From NCBI GenBank assembly GCA_003427395.1, contig BFEA01000787.1:272202-303844 (forward strand): a stretch of 31,643 nt of DNA, given 5' to 3'. Shown here one piece after another: positions 30,311-31,643 of the stretch. How positions within the stretch are numbered: the stretch's first letter is position 1; every line of letters begins with the position of its first letter. The notes beneath the pieces are model-generated. The model was not told where the DNA came from. It searched no databases and saw only the letters and a list, made by a program, of their open reading frames with translations. The position numbers were made by a program, and so were the translations under genes. The DNA comes from Chara braunii (lineage: Eukaryota > Streptophyta > Charophyceae > Charales > Characeae).

Positions 30311-30980
30311 AAAAAACGCCAATTTTTGTCTTCTTCTGCTCGGCCTCGAGTACCCGACACATCTACCGCTACTTGGTGTGGTACCGGCCTACCTGCTACT
30401 TGAGTGTTTTTCTGCTGCTCTCGCGGGCCTTTTGCCCCGCCACTTGAGTGTTTTCCCCGCTGCAACCCTCAATGTCACAGCCACAGCTAAGTACCAGCCC
30501 TTCGGGCCTCCCACACGAACGAGTACCCTTGCGGGTCACACACGCACTCAAACCGACAAGCACTCAGACAGGTACGCAGACCAGCACGCACGCACACACA
30601 CAGACTTAGAAAACTCAGTTACAAGCGGGAAACTCAACAAGGCATACATTCCATTGGCAAAACTCAGAAATCAACTGTGTGTCTCAGTCCGTGTTTGGCA
30701 GGTCCTTACAATGGTGTTTAACGTTGTTCTGTCCTTCTGGCATGGTGGGGGTTGTGACTACCGTTCTTACCTGAACATAACGCATATGCGCTGCATTCGT
30801 GTTAGAAAAAAAAGGTTAAAAAACAAATCGATGACTTGAATAGAAAGCATATGTTGTATATACGAATGTTCCGTCTGTTCGAACAGAACCCATCTGTGTT
30901 GTATTCAAATAGAAAGCAGCCTATGCGTTGTATTCATTTACAACACATATGTGTTATGTTCGGGGGAAGACGGTAACATC

Positions 30981-31197
30981 TCGGGATTGCAAATCCCTTG
31001 CTCGATAATACACTTTTCCCCCTGGCTTATGCCCTGCAAATGGTGCTGTTTCTCGATCAGGTGTCTCGGTCCTGTGGTCATTATTCCCACTCTATGGCGA
31101 CCCCGACGAACGATGTTCTGTACTTTGTTTCTTCGCTCAGGGTGGGCCAACGTGATGTGTAGGAGCTATGCCGGTATGAAATATCATACTTTTGGGT

Positions 31198-31248
<51 letters not shown>

Positions 31249-31599
31249 AACAAACAAACACACACACACCCACACCCACACCCACACACACACCCACACA
31301 CACAGACTCCCAGGATCATAACACACACCCACACCCACACCCACACCCACACCCACACCCACACCCACACACATCGGGATTGCAAATCCCTTGCTCGATA
31401 ATACACTTTTCCCCCTGGGTTATGCCCTGCAGATGGTGCTGCTTCTCGATCAGGTGTCTCGGTCCTGTGGTCATTATTCCCACTCTATGGCGACCCCGAA
31501 GAACGATGTTCTGTACTTTGTTTCTTCATTCAGGGTGGGCCAACGTGATGTGTCGGAGCTATGCCGGTATGAAATATCATACTTTTGGGTGCACACATT

Positions 31600-31643
<44 letters not shown>
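30981..31643 (+). repeat. 393-bp tandem repeat with internal CA microsatellite
   Basis: The unit starts TCGGGATTGCAAATCCCTTG at 30981 and again at 31374. About 220 bp of each unit are near-identical and are followed by (CA)n (31199-31373 with CCCACA variants; 31597 to the window end). The second unit is cut by the window edge, so a longer array may follow. Confidence 0.9.

Noticed and set aside
31081-31406. Val/Cys and Trp/Val repeat proteins
   Set aside because: Translations of the CA/CCCACA microsatellite.

Overview
This is eukaryotic nuclear DNA, most likely from a streptophyte (plant-lineage) genome that is large and repeat-rich, such as a charophyte alga. Three things point this way. 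A spliced gene on the minus strand encodes the C-terminal esterase domain of a plant-type FAM135/DUF676 protein (motif GHHLDLRLIRN, where animal proteins differ). Its introns are 1.8-3.1 kb long and full of transposons. A Penelope-like element has its GIY-YIG endonuclease upstream of the reverse transcriptase, an arrangement known from the green lineage. There are no bacterial gene structures. Naming Chara or any other genus would be inference, not proof.

Layout. 286-2600 (+): a decayed Penelope-like retroelement (GIY-YIG, linker, RT) carrying two frame-shifting tandem duplications. It is split by a poly(A)-tailed retroposon whose 10-bp target-site duplication is still visible. 3070-6350: an Ala-codon repeat, then two paralogous copies, in opposite orientation, of a Cys/His-rich RING-like sequence, with a five-copy ~110-bp repeat beside them. 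6420-9600: microsatellites and a three-unit tandem repeat. That repeat carries two different small inverted-repeat elements; sister units preserve the empty site for one and a candidate empty site for the other. Minisatellites follow.

10339-18148 (-): the last four exons of the FAM135-like esterase. Reading frames and splice phases agree across all three internal introns, and Ser, Asp and His candidates for the catalytic triad are present. The introns hold a ~570-bp purine-strand tract, tRNA-derived SINE-like sequences, a GC-capped MITE family (one copy inserted inside another), a second poly(A) retroposon with a 16-bp duplication, and a 181-bp assembly gap. The 5' exons were not found and may lie beyond the right edge.

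18.2-31.6 kb: mostly repeats. They include a ~1.3-kb dispersed element in two inverted copies (19.6-20.9 kb and 28.9-30.3 kb) with runs of hairpins, a decayed gag-like ORF, a divergent fragment of nuclear LSU rRNA on the minus strand (about 22840-23180), a possible two-exon gene fragment (25010-25345, -), 66-bp and ~121-bp tandem arrays, and at the right edge the start of a 393-bp tandem repeat with internal (CA)n.

The only confidently functional gene is the esterase. Nothing in the window behaves like an operon or defence cassette. The most interesting material is mobile-element biology: permuted-domain Penelope, nested insertions with natural empty sites, an unassigned RING-like family and an rRNA pseudogene.
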